Part shown: one piece after another, positions 23,463-34,189 of the stretch
Position numbering within the stretch: the first letter of the stretch is position 1
How the letters are laid out: each line of letters begins with the position of its first letter
Assembly: GCF_051106095.1 (NCBI RefSeq)
Contig: NC_135789.1
Span: 24,237,764 to 24,301,763, forward strand
Direction: 5' to 3'
DNA length: 64,000 nt
From: Pogona vitticeps
Lineage: Eukaryota; Chordata; Lepidosauria; Squamata; Agamidae
Notes under the pieces: model-generated
Database searches by the model: none
Seen by the model: only the letters and a program-made list of their open reading frames with translations
Told to the model about the DNA's origin: nothing
Made by a program: the position numbers and the translations under genes

Positions 23463-23499
23463 ATAATGCTTTAGACACGGACTTTCCTGGATTTTTTTA

Positions 23500-23562
23500 G
23501 GGGTTCATCTAGATGACCCTCGGGAATTTTGTGATTCAGTTTTGTGATTCAATGAATGCTTA
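23500..23562 (+). mobile_element. CR1-type 3' terminus remnant
   Basis: 'GTTCATCTAGATGACCCTCG' followed by two 'TTTTGTGATTC' units resembles the CR1 end. Too short to place further. Confidence 0.45.
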
Positions 23563-24494
23563 AATATTTCTCTTTTGTTAGTCGTGTGTATCTTATATGT
23601 TGTGCCATAAGAGAAAAGATGTCATAATGGTTGGAGACTGGAATGAGAGTATCCGACAGTGTTCAAGATGTGTGCGCTTTGTTTTATTTTGCTTTTTGAG
23701 GAGGAGATTTGACCTTGCTCCAAGGACGGGAAGCCAAATTCTTCCCCATCATCTGCAACATCCCAGTTCCTGAAAATGCGGGCTGTTAAGCAGCCCATTG
23801 GAGGACAAATACCGGAAGATGCTCGCCGGGCTTACGAAAACCTTGTTAAAATCCGAGGCTGTTAAAATCTACAACCTCTCGCCGGAACGTCCGCGACTTC
23901 TCTCCTGCAGCTCATCCTCCCGGCAATATTCCCCATCAGTTTGACATTACAGTGAAGTCTACTTACCCAATTAACCGCGGCGCTCCCACTCCGAGCCGGG
24001 CTGTGCCGAGGCACGGTTTTTACAGATGCTCACATTTATCTGGAAGTGTATAGTTAGAAAAAGAGCAGGTCGAAAAGAGGGATGTTTGCAGAGGGAAGAC
24101 AAAAGGGGAATGCCAACGGGGAAGCCATTTTGCATACGCGAGAGGCCTCCGGTTGACGTGCCCATTTGTTTCACGCGCTAACCACCTGGCGTGGCTTCCA
24201 TCTGACCCCGAAGCCCATTTCCCCCCCCCCGGGAACCTGGCTCTGAGTTGCGCTGGTAACATACAAAACGTCACCTTCCATGAATCAAATTTATCTTGTC
24301 GTTGGTTTCTCATCAGCGCCTGGAAGCCTTTCGGTTTTCTGGACTGTGATTCCCCCCAGAATCTGGCCACTCTGCTAGCAAGGGGATTCTGGGTGGTGTT
24401 GCCTCCAGAAGAAACCCTGCCAGGCCCTGAAAGAAAGCCCGGGCGTGGAGGCAATCAAAGAGGAGGAAGAAAGTGAGTGTGACATCCCATAACC
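23563..24494. other. Intergenic; possible conserved non-coding block
   Basis: No gene recognised. The repeat-free segment 23815-24060 ('GGCAATATTCCCCATCAGTT', 'CCCAATTAACCGCGGC') is a candidate conserved element. Confidence 0.3.
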
Positions 24495-24632
24495 ACAGTG
24501 GTTCTCCAGCTGGGGTCTGCCGATGTTCTTGGACTGAAACTCCCCCAAATACCAGCCAGGACAGCAAAGGGGTGAAGGCTTCTGGGAACTGTGGTCCGGG
24601 AACATCCGGGGACCCCCGTTTGAGAACCCCTG
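24495..24632. mobile_element. hAT-like MITE
   Basis: Ends 'CAGTGGTTCTCCAGCTGGGG' and 'GACCCCCGTTTGAGAACCCC' are inverted repeats, with 'GGTGAAGGCTTCTGGGAACT' in the centre as in the copy at 28648. Flanking 8-mers are only partly similar, so the target duplication is eroded. Confidence 0.75.
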
Positions 24633-24899
24633 CCATGATCTACAATATGATCCCCCTTCGCTGAGCTGTGAACGGGAACCCCCCCCCCCAAATTCAGAGA
24701 AACATGCAATCCAAAATATCATGATATTCCAACCCGTATTAAATTAAAATCACTTGAAATATTGGACCCAGTAAAACACTGTCCAGGGAAGCATGAGGAA
24801 GAAAACGAGAGGTGTCCGAGGATAGGTTTGGTGGACCTGCAGTTCCAAGGTTAGAGGACAGGTAGGGTAAGTGACAAATTAAAGTCATTTTTGGCCTTG

Positions 24900-25190
24900 A
24901 TATATATTTTTGGGACTACAAATCCCATAATTCCTCATCTGGGAGTTGTACCTGACTAATACACATCTTAGAGAGACACAATGTGGCTCGCCTGGGAGAA
25001 AAGACCAAAACTGAAAGCCTGAGGCTTAGCTAGGCCTAACTTCCTGTTTTAAAAGAAAGCTCCCAGCTAGCACTGGGGCAGGAAGAGGAAGCTTGGGCAG
25101 ACCTAGGCCTAGCTGAGCCTCAAGGAGCTTCCAGTTTAGGCCTCCCCTCCCCCAGGTGAGCGACATTTAGGTGTCCCGAAGATGTGCATA
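24900..25190. mobile_element. Foldback MITE family A, full length
   Basis: Left arm runs from 'GGGACTACAAATCCCATAAT' through 'TGTGGCTCGCCTGGGAGAAA' and 'GGCTTAGCTAGGCCTAACTT'. The right arm has the inverse 'AGACCTAGGCCTAGCTGAGC' and 'CCCCAGGTGAGCGACATTTA'. The loop is 'AGCTAGCACTGGGGCAGGAA'. Confidence 0.8.
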
Positions 25191-25609
25191 AGTCAGATAA
25201 AATTCCCAGAAGAAATCCCTTTGTCCATCAAACGCCTGGATGATGCCGATCCAGAGCCGTGAGCTTGACTGACAAGGGGGAATCAATGCACCCAGGGGGG
25301 CTCGGGATCGATGGCTGTGCTGTTTGTGGAGGAGGTAACAATAGACACCCCTGTCAGTCGATTGATAAAACGTAGGTTTGTTTAGCAGACGGCTGTGCTG
25401 TCGCCTGAGAAGCTTTCTTCAAGGGAAGTTGCTAAAGAGAATTTGGGGTGGCTGTCCTTCCTGATACCGTTGCTGCCGGTTTTGGCTAGCAGGAGCTTCC
25501 TGAACTGCTCCTGCAGGAGTGGCTTCCGAGTAGACATATATGTGACTACCATGTATGGCTGGGAAAGACTTTAACATTCACCCCACTATATGGCACTATT
25601 GGGGGGGGT
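25191..25609. other. Intergenic; no gene or repeat recognised
   Basis: Nothing recognisable beyond short open frames. Confidence 0.4.
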
Positions 25610-26285
25610 GTCTATTTAGCTGCAGTCGGTCTTGTTGTTCTGTGTCGCCAGGCCACCTCGGGGCGACCCCATGAATGAGCGACCTCCAAAAGGCCCCCAT
25701 CTTCAACGGCCCTGCTCAGCTCTTGCAGACTCAAGCCTCTGGCTTCCTTAAGGGGGTCGGTCCATCTCATGTTGGGTCTTCCTCTTCTCCTGCTGCCTTC
25801 GACTTTTCCCAGCATGATGGGTCTTTTCCATAGAATCCCGCCTTCCCAAAGGAGGACAGCCTCCGTTTCCACATTTTTTGCCTCTGGAGATCATTCAGAT
25901 TTGATTTGAACTTAAGACCCACTTGTTCATCTTTCTGGCACTTCAGGAGATCTGCAAAGTTATCCAGCACCCCATTTCAAACAAATCATTTTTCCCCTCT
26001 AATCAGCTTTCTTCCCTATCCAGCTTTGGTGATTGGAAATTCAAGAGTGCTGATGGTCTTGGTCTACCTCCTTCCACTTGATCTTTTCTAATTCCTTCAT
26101 GGTTGTCCTTCCAAGTCTCCTTCATCTTCTGATTTCTTGTTTATCGTCTCCATTTGGATTGACGATTGAGCGGATCTGTACCAAATCTCTAACTGTTTCA
26201 ATATCTTCATTGTCAACGCTAAAGTTGAGCCGTTCATCTGTATTCGTGCTTTGGGACTTCTTCACGTTCAAGTCCAGTAGCTAAG
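25610..26285 (-). mobile_element. RTE-clade LINE, RT C-terminus to 3' end, decayed
   Basis: Read from 26285 downward, the translation gives 'DEERLNFSVDNEDIETVRD'-like sequence, then 'NGDDKQEIRR' and 'GRTTMKELEKI', and further down 'PIMLGKVEGSRRRGRPNMRW' and 'LSLQELSRAVEDGGL'. The order matches RTE ORF2 downstream of the YADD motif. It belongs to a different, older subfamily than the BovB copy at 5.0 kb. Stops and shifts are scattered through it. Confidence 0.72.
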
Positions 26286-26379
26286 AAATGGGTAGTGATG
26301 GCCCCAACTCCTGTGAATTGGTTCTACGCTTTCTAATCACCGTCTGCCTGCCTGCCTGCCTAACTAGCTGTCTACTTAT

Positions 26380-26570
26380 TTAAAACATTTTTACCCCGAC
26401 TCTCTCCTCAAAAGCGACCCAAGGCGGTTTACAACATTGGAAGACAATAATTAAAGTTGGAAACAGTCAATACGCACCAGTGGCTGACATCATTAAAAGA
26501 CAATATTTAAAGCTAAGAACCATCATAATAAAGAGGCAGCTGACATCATTAAAAGACAATATTAAAGCTA
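26380..26570 (-). mobile_element. L2-type LINE 3' UTR remnant
   Basis: 'CCCAAGGCGGTTTACAACAT' and 'ACATCATTAAAAGACAATAT' (twice) are the reverse complement of L2 3' UTR sequence as seen at 23400 and 41450. An internal duplication is visible. Confidence 0.6.
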
Positions 26571-27158
26571 AGTATTTTTGCACAGCGGGAAAACAGGCCC
26601 CACCGGGCTCAAACACAGGGGGAGAGACTTCTTTCTTTACTCAACACCCAGAGCTGTTACCGTAGCTCCTAATGGGGGAGTGACAGGGTCCCATCCTGCC
26701 CTCAAAGCTGCCAAAGTCGTCATGAGAAGTTTTTAAACAGAGATATTTAGAGGGGTGCTCTGGTAGAGGATTCCTGCTCAGGACTGGGCGGGGGGTCATT
26801 CCCAACCTACAGTTAAGGGGCCCTGCGTTTTGATAACCATTTCACCTTCCCCCTTTCTATGTCTCGGCCTGATCCTCTACTGTCTACTCTGCTATCGATA
26901 CTGAACCACCAGGCAGTGTATCCCTCTCCAAGTTCAAGGCAACGAGTTCAAGGGACTTGCTCCCAGACCTTGAAAGAGCACCTGATGCTCCCCAAAGGTT
27001 ACTGGGTCAATAAACCGATAATTAGATTACACCCCTCCATGGCTGCTTTTTCCTCCCATCCAGTGGCAGCCACGACATAGCGAAACCATTTTTTTTCAAG
27101 CTAAGTAAATCCCCAGGTATATTTGCTATGGTTCCTCTGCTCGTTTCACCCTTTTCAG
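26571..27158. other. Intergenic; no gene or repeat recognised
   Basis: No supported feature. Confidence 0.4.
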
Positions 27159-27270
27159 AGGGAGGAGGAGGAGGAGGAGGAGGAGGAGGAGGAGGAGGAG
27201 AAGAAGAAGAAGAAGAAAAAGAAGAAGAAGAAGAAGAAGAAGAAGAAGAAGAAGAAGAAGAAGAAGAGAG
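27159..27270 (+). repeat. (GGA)n-(GAA)n triplet microsatellite
   Basis: About 13 GGA units pass into roughly 25 GAA/AGA units, all purine for over 100 bases. GAA runs of this kind can form triplexes. Confidence 0.95.
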
Positions 27271-27589
27271 AAGGGGGCGGTTCAGCTCAGTTCTTAGGAC
27301 CCTCTGGGTGAGACGGATGCCTTCTTTGAAGCTGGAAAGCAGGAGAATCCATAAGAGCTAATATCATTTACCTCGGATCGATCGGCCTCAGGCACTTGCT
27401 GGTTCAGCAGCTCCAACCGGCCTGCACAGTGCTTAACCTCCCGCTAATTAGATTTGCAGTTCGTTGTGGGTTTTTTCCCCTCCCTTTCAAGTGGGGGGGG
27501 GAAGGGCCTGGAAGAAGCCCCCAAGGGGCTTTCAGAAAATGATGCAGGCAGCGGAGGGGGTGGCAGCTCTGAAGTCAGACAGGGAGGAA

Positions 27590-27690
27590 GCTGACACCGT
27601 GTTTTGGGCTGAACTTTACGCCGGAGCTCTCCAGGGTGCTAAATGAGTTTAGCACCTTGGAGAGTTCCTTTAACAGTCAAAATTGGTGGC
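27590..27690. mobile_element. Foldback MITE family B, compact copy
   Basis: Arms 'GTTTTGGGCTGAACTTTACG' and 'GGAGAGTTCCTTTAACAG' flank 'AGGGTGCTAAATGAGTTTAG', which folds back on itself. One of the shortest copies. Confidence 0.65.
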
Positions 27691-27892
27691 CCATAGTAGC
27701 CCACATCAGATCCCATCTATTATTCCCTTCTTATGCCCCACTCCTTCCCTGTTCCTTTGTGACAGATCAAGAGCCTACGAGGGTGGTTGCCTTCTCTCAA
27801 ACTTTTGCTTCACCTTGAACTTCCTTGGTGGAGGGGGACCTTCTGCCCTGGGCGGATCCCTCTGCTCCAATCCCTTCACTCAGCCCAGCGAT

Positions 27893-28050
27893 TCCAGTCT
27901 CTCTGGGACAAGAAATCTGCTCGGGGTTTTTTGTCCGAACTCTACAGATTCTCTCTACGGTGCCGAACTTATTTTGGGAAGAAAGTCCGGCACCTTGTAG
28001 AGCTCTTATAGATGTCAAATTAAAGCCCCGACAGCTTTGCCACCTGTAGA
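27893..28050. mobile_element. Foldback MITE family B
   Basis: Left arm 'GAAATCTGCTCGGGGTTTTT' then 'TGTCCGAACTCTACAG'. The centre has inverted 'GGTGCCGAACTT' and 'AAGTCCGGCACC'. The right arm is diverged. Confidence 0.65.
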
Positions 28051-28619
28051 AGAACTCATCAAAAACCCTGGCCTCTGGAGTCTTCCGGTCGCACGCCAGA
28101 AGCGACGTTCGAACAGGGCAGCCGGTGAGCAGCGCCCTGGCTCCTGTCTGCTCCCTTCCATCTTCGCAACCCTCCAAATCCACCTGGACAGGCAAAGGCA
28201 CGAAGCCAGATCCAGACAATCTCCTGTGCCTTGTCGCTGGCTAATTACACCCTTTTCCTGATCCCTTGATGCTGATGCGAAGTGCCACCTCTGGCATCGG
28301 AGCGTGGCGCCAGCCACGATTAGTCCTAAACACCCACGACAGGCAGCACCTGTTCTCCGAACCACCTGCCCGCGGAAGCCGCACGCCAGGCTTGGTGATG
28401 GATGCCGGAGGAGTGGTGCTAAAGCCCCACCTTCCCCCTGGGGAAGCCCCCTCGCCCACCTGCCTTCCACCGGCACGGGCGTTCCAGGGTCCAGTGCTCG
28501 AGAAGTTACTCTGATAGACAGTTTTCATTCTGTACTTCCCCAGCCAGCATGGTTTCTGGGGTTTTTCACTCCCCCAAAGTAGCTCGGGGGGGGGTCACAT
28601 TCCATGTTTCTATCCATAG
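28051..28619. other. GC-rich intergenic stretch
   Basis: CpG content is high at 28080-28500 and frames open on both strands, but none shows a domain or splice structure. No gene is supported. Confidence 0.4.
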
Positions 28620-28915
28620 CCAGCAGTTCTGTAGAAGTGGTTTAGGGCAGTGGTCCCCAACCTTGGGCCTCCAGATGTTTTTGGACTTCATCTCCCAGAA
28701 ATCCTGGCCAGCAGGGGTGGTGGTGAAGGCTTCTGGGAGTTGTAGTCCAAGAACATCTGGAGGCCCAAGTTTGAGGACCACTGGTTTAGGGTCTCTGGCT
28801 GTGGAGCCAGAGGTTGGAAGTTCAGTTCCTCATTGTTACTTCTTGAAGGGCCTGGACTCAATGATCTATAGTCTATTCTATGGGGTCCCTTCCAGCTCTG
28901 CAGTTCTGAGATGAA
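28620..28915 (+). mobile_element. tRNA-derived SINE interrupted by a hAT MITE
   Basis: The SINE head ends at 28647 ('AGAAGTGGTTTAGGG') and resumes at 28784 ('GTTTAGGGTCTCTGGCTGTG', 'GAGCCAGAGGTTGGAAG'). Its tail has 'TGGGGTCCCTTCCAGCTCTG', the CR1-like terminus shared with other copies. Confidence 0.72.
28648..28783. mobile_element. hAT MITE with perfect 8-bp target duplication
   Basis: Palindromic 136-bp element starting 'CAGTGGTCCCCAACCTTGGG' and ending 'AAGTTTGAGGACCACTG'. It is flanked on both sides by GTTTAGGG (28640-28647 and 28784-28791), the 8-bp duplication expected of hAT transposons. No coding capacity. Confidence 0.9.
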
Positions 28916-28996
28916 GATGATGATGATCCATGGAGCTTGCCTCTGAAGCTTGTTTTGCCAAGACTAGGGTTTGGACTGTTCCATTTCTGAAGGAAC

Positions 28997-29003
<7 letters not shown>

Positions 29004-29043
<40 letters not shown>

Positions 29044-29064
29044 GTAGTAGTAGTAGTAGTAGTA

Positions 29065-29120
<56 letters not shown>

Positions 29121-29123
29121 AGT
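29004..29123. repeat. Three consecutive triplet repeats (TTA)n(GTA)n(GTC)n
   Basis: Runs of about 13 TTA, 8 GTA and 19 GTC units follow one another in the same register. The GTC part has a CpG in each unit. On the minus strand it reads as (GAC)n(TAC)n(TAA)n beyond the 3' end of the R4-type LINE. Confidence 0.95.
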
Positions 29124-29129
29124 AAAAAA

Positions 29130-30240
29130 CAACAGGCACAGTCAATCAAGATTAGAAAAACATTGACTGGTATATAACAGATACAAGTTTTAATCAAAAA
29201 CTTAAGTATCTATTAAATATCGGCACTGTATGTATGCTGGTCCTCTTATTTCTATTTTTTGATGGTGCAATTTCTGAGATCTGTAACTGCTTGTAGTACT
29301 GTGTGTAGTTTCTTGATATTGTTCCCAAAGCCCCGATGACTAAGGGGACCACCGAAGGGTGTTTCATCCACAAGAGAGATGTTTCAGTGGCCAGGTCTCT
29401 GTACTTTTTCCAATTCTTTATCATCAACCCTGGCATCCCCTGGAATGGCAATGATCCAGACATATCTTTGTTCTATTAATACTAGGTCTGGTGTGTTATG
29501 TTCAAGGTGTCTGTCCGTTTGAATCCAGAAATCCCACAAGATCATGACTTCCTCATTTTCTGACACCTTCTCTACCTGATGTTCCCATGGGTTTTTGGAG
29601 GCTGGCAAGTTATATTTTTTGCATTATGACCAGTGCACTCATTTTGCCACTCCATCATGTCTAACTTTGTAATTTGTTCGTGCAGTCTTTGGACATTCAC
29701 AGACAAGGTGTGACATAGTTTCATCTTTTTCTTAGGACAGTTGACATTTGCTATTAGCACAGATTCCTTGGATCTTAGCTTTCATTGGTTTGGAGTGTTT
29801 GTTCTTGTGCAGCAAAAATCAAGCCTTCGGTTTCGTTCTTAAGGGTTCCCAGTTTTAGCCATGCCCATGTTAAATTATGATCATGCTTTCCACCAATATT
29901 TCTCAGGTGTCCATGTAGTGGTTTATTTTTTCAGGTGTTTAATTTATTTTCAAATTGTTGTTTCTTCTATTGAGCCTTTGTTTCTGTTGTTTTCAAAATA
30001 TTCTCCATTTTCACTGCCTTAAGTAATTTTTCTTTGCTTGTACTGATATAATCATTTAGGCTTCTTTTTTCCTCCTTTTGCTACCTGCTGTATTTGCAGT
30101 AATCCATGGCCTCTGATTTTAAGTGGTAAATATAACCTGTCCACATCAGGTTTTGGATGTGGTGCATGATGCATGTTGATTAATTTCCGTGTTTTTGATC
30201 CAATTCTTCTACATTCATTTTGGATCCGATCCATTATTCC
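29130..30240 (-). mobile_element. R4/Dong-type LINE, 3' portion, decayed
   Basis: Minus-strand translation shows in order 'DRIQNECRRIGSKTRKLINM' and 'PDVDRLYLPLKIRGHGLLQI' (30234 downward), Cys/His segments near 29640-29750, 'ILWDFWIQTDRHLEHNTPDL' and 'AIPGDARVDDKELEKVQ' (restriction-like endonuclease region, about 29400-29540), and 'PLVIGALGTISRNYTQ' near 29300. This order fits the R4/Dong clade, whose endonuclease lies C-terminal to the RT. Several frameshifts and stops split it. RT catalytic motifs are missing, so the copy is 5'-truncated and dead. Its 3' end abuts a TAA-bearing triplet array. Confidence 0.8.
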
Positions 30241-30455
30241 CTGCTGGGTATCTAATTACTGGAACTGCCCATTTATTGATGGCTTATTATTATGGTTTAT
30301 TATGATTGAATACGGTTTGTTGTTGCTGCTTTTGTTGCACGTTATTTGTGCTTGCCATTGTCATTAGCAGTAACTAGAAAAGTACAGCAAAACACTTTCT
30401 GGTTCCCTCTAGTGACCAGTTCTGATATTGCACCTGGAAGATATTTATGGAAATA

Positions 30456-30809
30456 CAGTAGGACTCCCGAATCTGTGGGATCAGTAACCCTAGTTTCATT
30501 GAGTCAGTTTGTCACAGCCCTATATACAACACACAAAGGCACCCAATTATTGTCACTGTCCCACCCCTTTCTGTGTTGTATACTGTATATCAATGGTTCC
30601 TAACTTTGGGTCCCCAGATGTTTTTATGACCACTCTCAGAAACACTGGCCAGCACAGCTAGGAGTGAAGGCTTCTGGATGTTTTAGCCCAAGAACATATG
30701 GGGTCCCAAGGTTGGTATCCACTGGTATATGGGGTTGCCTCGTATCCACAGCTTCAGGCATCCACAGTCGATTAGGGAACGGATCCCCGTAGATACGGTG
30801 GTCCTGCTG
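30456..30809. mobile_element. Tigger-like MITE, split by a hAT MITE
   Basis: Left end 'CAGTAGGACTCCCGAATCTG' and right end 'CGTAGATACGGTGGTCCTGC' are inverted repeats, with TA before the left end. The element is interrupted at about 30593-30724. No transposase. Confidence 0.72.
30593..30724. mobile_element. hAT-like MITE nested in the Tigger-like MITE
   Basis: Begins 'CAATGGTTCCTAACTTTGGG' and ends 'CAAGGTTGGTATCCACTG', with the family centre 'GGAGTGAAGGCTTCTGG'. Flanks share GTATAT. Confidence 0.72.
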
Positions 30810-31779
30810 TCAAAAAGATGAAACTAAAGCCCCACCAGCTGAGACCTGCCCCTAGATTCCAGGCTTCCTGTATCGCTGGCGTTCTTTATGAGTCGTCCTT
30901 TGTATGGAGGCCCCCTAAGATCCTTTCCGTTCTGGCCCTCAAATTATATTCCTGCAGCAGGCAGATAATAGAACCACTCTACCATGAATCTCAAGAGTAA
31001 CCTGTGATTTCCAAGGAGCTGCTCCATGGGCTTGGAGCAAAAGCCAGGGTGCTCCTGAGCATGTCTAAAATGCCTTTCCTGAATAATAAAAACCCAAGTC
31101 TAAGATTGGCGGGGGGGGCAGCTACTTGCGTGAGGTTTTAAGGTCAAAGTCTTTTACTCCTTTGGGGCCAAACCTTGAGACTTGATCATGCTTACGAGGC
31201 TCAGATCCGTCACGCTGGAAGCGAGTCACAGGGCGTCTCGGCTCTTCTCCAGCTCCCCTCACCAGCCCTGGCTTGCCCTCTTGAGAAGCATCTCTGCAGC
31301 GTTTCCCGGGAAAGCAGGCTTTTATTTCTCCAGCCTCAATGAAGTCTTTAGCCACCTGCTCTGCTCGGCAGCCCAGCTATACAGATCTATTTCCAGATGC
31401 CAATTAGCGATCTATTGATCGGCTGCTGAATGCTCGCGCGCCACGGACCTTGGGACGCAGCAAGCGGGAAGGAGGACTCGCCATTTCCACTTCGCCGTCA
31501 TCTGTTTATCACACACAATGCTCTTTAAAAAGAACATTAACGTGCATCAAGGAAACATCAAGGACTTGAAAAAGGTTTCTCTTTTTCCAGTAGATGCTTG
31601 TTCTTGAGGGGGTTCTCCTCATTCCGAGCCTGAGCCTATTTCAGAGGAAGGAAAGGCCTGCCTGTTCTTTGCCTTGTTCAGTCTTCTAGCTTCCCATGAG
31701 ATTTAAGGCCGCTAACTTTAAGGACTCAGAAGGGCAGGAAGGAAGGAATTAGAGAAGTTAATCAAGTGTAAGGATTTCT
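30810..31779. other. Intergenic; possible conserved non-coding block
   Basis: The segment 31370-31560 is repeat-free and rich in ATTA/TAAT-like and palindromic motifs ('AGATGCCAATTAGCGATCTA', 'CATTAACGTGCATCAAGG'). No gene recognised. Confidence 0.3.
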
Positions 31780-32235
31780 CACTGGAAACCGAGACCAAGA
31801 TCACCCGCCCTCTTGTCTTTCTGATCACCATGGACAGGTGTGAAAGCTGGACAGTGAAGGAAGCGGTCGGGGAAAAAATATGATTTGTTCAAACGATGGT
31901 GCTGGAGGAGAGCTTTGGAGATACCAGAAAGATGAGCAAGTGAGTCTTAGATCAAATCGAGCCTGAATTGTCTCTGGAGGCAAAAATGTTGAAACTGAGG
32001 CTATCCTACTTTGGGCACAATGTGAGAAGGTGCAATTCCCTGCCCCCCCAAAAAAAAGCCATCAGAAGACAGCAGGAGAAGAGGAAGAGCAAATGTGTGA
32101 TGGACTGGCTCCCTATAGGAAGCCACAAGCTTGGATTTTGCAAGAGCTGAGCAGGGCTGTCAAGGAAGGGTCATTTTGGAGAGCTGCCACCATAAGTCGG
32201 AGGGGACCTGACAGCACCTGACAACCACAACAAAA
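31780..32235 (+). mobile_element. RTE-clade LINE, ORF2 C-terminal part
   Basis: Translation pieces include 'CESWTVKEA', 'LSLEAKMLKLRLSYFGHNVR' and 'MDWLPIGSHKLGFCKS', in the order seen in RTE ORF2. It ends with 'CAGCACCTGACAACCACAAC', a 3' tail typical of this subfamily. Frame breaks are present. Confidence 0.75.
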
Positions 32236-32344
32236 TTTAAAGGAATTTTAACCCAGCTGAAACATGGTGGAAAAGCATGAAGGACAGCTAAAACTGTTTA
32301 TTTCTGAACCTGGGAGCATGAAATGGAAATGTTAATAATGCTAC

Positions 32345-32435
32345 TGTTTGCCATCAGAGAAATCCAATTTTTGGACTGCACTGGCCAGAATTTCCTAGCA
32401 GGAAGCTTCTGGGAGTTGCAGTAAGAAAAAGAAAA
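32345..32435. mobile_element. hAT-like MITE, central fragment
   Basis: 'TTTTTGGACTGCACTGGCCA' and 'AGCTTCTGGGAGTTGCAGT' match the centre of the copies at 24495 and 28648. Termini are lost. Confidence 0.45.
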
Positions 32436-34189
32436 AGAGAAAGAAGAAGCGGAATATCTCCCAAGTTTCTCCTGTGGTCAGAGCTCAGAGACTCAGGAGT
32501 GTCTCTGAGTCCCCCAGAGTTCAGGGAGAGCCCCCCTTTCCAGCTGTTTTCTTTTCCTTTCTTTTGTCTGTTGGAAGCAGTCAGCTGGTTGTTTGGCTTT
32601 GCTGTTTGTTATCTGTTTCCAACTGTAAGTAATGAAACATTTTTGTCCCTTCTGCTACTAATGACTCGGAGTGACTTTTTGAGACTGTAAGTGCCAGTTG
32701 ATGACCGAAAAAAAAGGGATGGATTAATTTGGTGAAACGTGAAGCTAATTCAATTGTTGGTGCTTGACGTACCCGCTCATGAGGAAAGGGTAAACTATCT
32801 GAAGAACCTGAACCTGTTCTCCTCTTCCGGTCTCTGTACTTCTACTGTGTATCGAAAGGAGAATTTTAACCAGAAGTTCAGAACTCGGCAACAAGATTTC
32901 CCATGTTTGCGTGGACCTTCCACAAACCCTGTTACGAATGACTCTTATTTTCTGTCAACCCACAGGGCTAGCTAAATCTCTCTCCTTTAGTGCCTCGGGA
33001 CCACCTTCTGTTTACAACACGTGCAAGCATTCGTGGGGAGGGGGAATCCTTCAGAACAGCCCCCCCACCCCAGTGTTTGCAGGACGGCCTCAGGAACCGC
33101 CGTGGACACTCACCAAAGCAGTGGAACCGCTCAGCGCATGGATTTGCTTGAGAAGGAGAGCGCCTTCCTCCGTTCTCCGAAGGGCCTCAAGCTATTTTCC
33201 CCTCAGATTACATAGACTCACTCCTGGCCTGCTTTTGATGCGCAGCACTATCCCATCGTGCGCTTCGGGGAAGCAACAGCGCAGATGCCACCACAACGTG
33301 TCCCCCTTTCTCCCCGCCAACGAGTCGACCAGCTCGGATTAAATCGGCTTCCATCCGGCACGTCTTCCTTTCCCGTTTGCAGCTTCAGTGGGGAGCTATG
33401 GGGAGGGCTGTGATTTAGCCAGTGTGGCTGCCGAGACTAGCTCGGGGGGCCGCGGTGTCGCAGCGACAAGCGGGTTTACAAAAGCACTAATCAATGGCTA
33501 ATGACGGAGCCGACAAGAACTCCACGGGGAAGTATTTGGTGAGAAACATCGTCTCCCGCAGATGCTGATGCTGCTTGCGCTTTCTCTCCTCCCCCCCCCC
33601 CCCCCATAATCTCCCTCTTGATTTCTCTTCCCTCCCTCAAACATTCTCTTCTGGTTCTGATCTAATTTTTCTTTAAGAAAAAAAAAAAGCAACAATCGGG
33701 GCTTCTATGCAGGCTTGGAAAGGTAGGAGTGAAGTAAATGTGGATTAGCGCTGGTGATACGGCGCTGGATGGACTGAAGGCTTCACCGGTCGTAAAGTCC
33801 TAAATTGCTGTGGGAAAAAAAAAACAAAGAGGAAACCTTTGTCAGAATCAGAAGGACTGGGATTTTTTTTTTAAAAAAAACCCCTCTCCTCTGTCATAAT
33901 ATGCCATAACGTGACATGGAAGAAAAATTATCTCGAGAGAAAGCGTTTCCAGACGGGTGACTGCTGCGTTCAGGTGGATCAAAAATTCACTAACCACCTC
34001 AGTCTGAATGGCCTAATTCTGTTCCAAAGTGGAGCAAATTTTGAAATCCATTTATGTTCAGAGTTTCATCCTGCCAGATTTAAAAAAGGGAGAGAAAAAA
34101 ACGTTCAACTTGAAAAGAGGCCTAACCATCCAAGCTCTGTTTGGCTTTTATCGTTTCTTCAAATTTCACTTCTGTCCGTGCAACACTAC
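32436..34189. other. Intergenic; no gene recognised
   Basis: A repeat-free, CpG-bearing segment at 33210-33560 ('ACAAAAGCACTAATCAATGG') could be conserved non-coding DNA. A poly-C run lies at 33590-33605. Frames near 32911-33342 lack domains. Confidence 0.35.

Noticed and set aside
27123-27361. Frames made of Glu or Lys runs
   Set aside because: Direct translation of the GGA/GAA microsatellite.
28878-29197. Frames with Thr/Asn, Leu/Val or Arg runs
   Set aside because: Direct translation of the triplet arrays.
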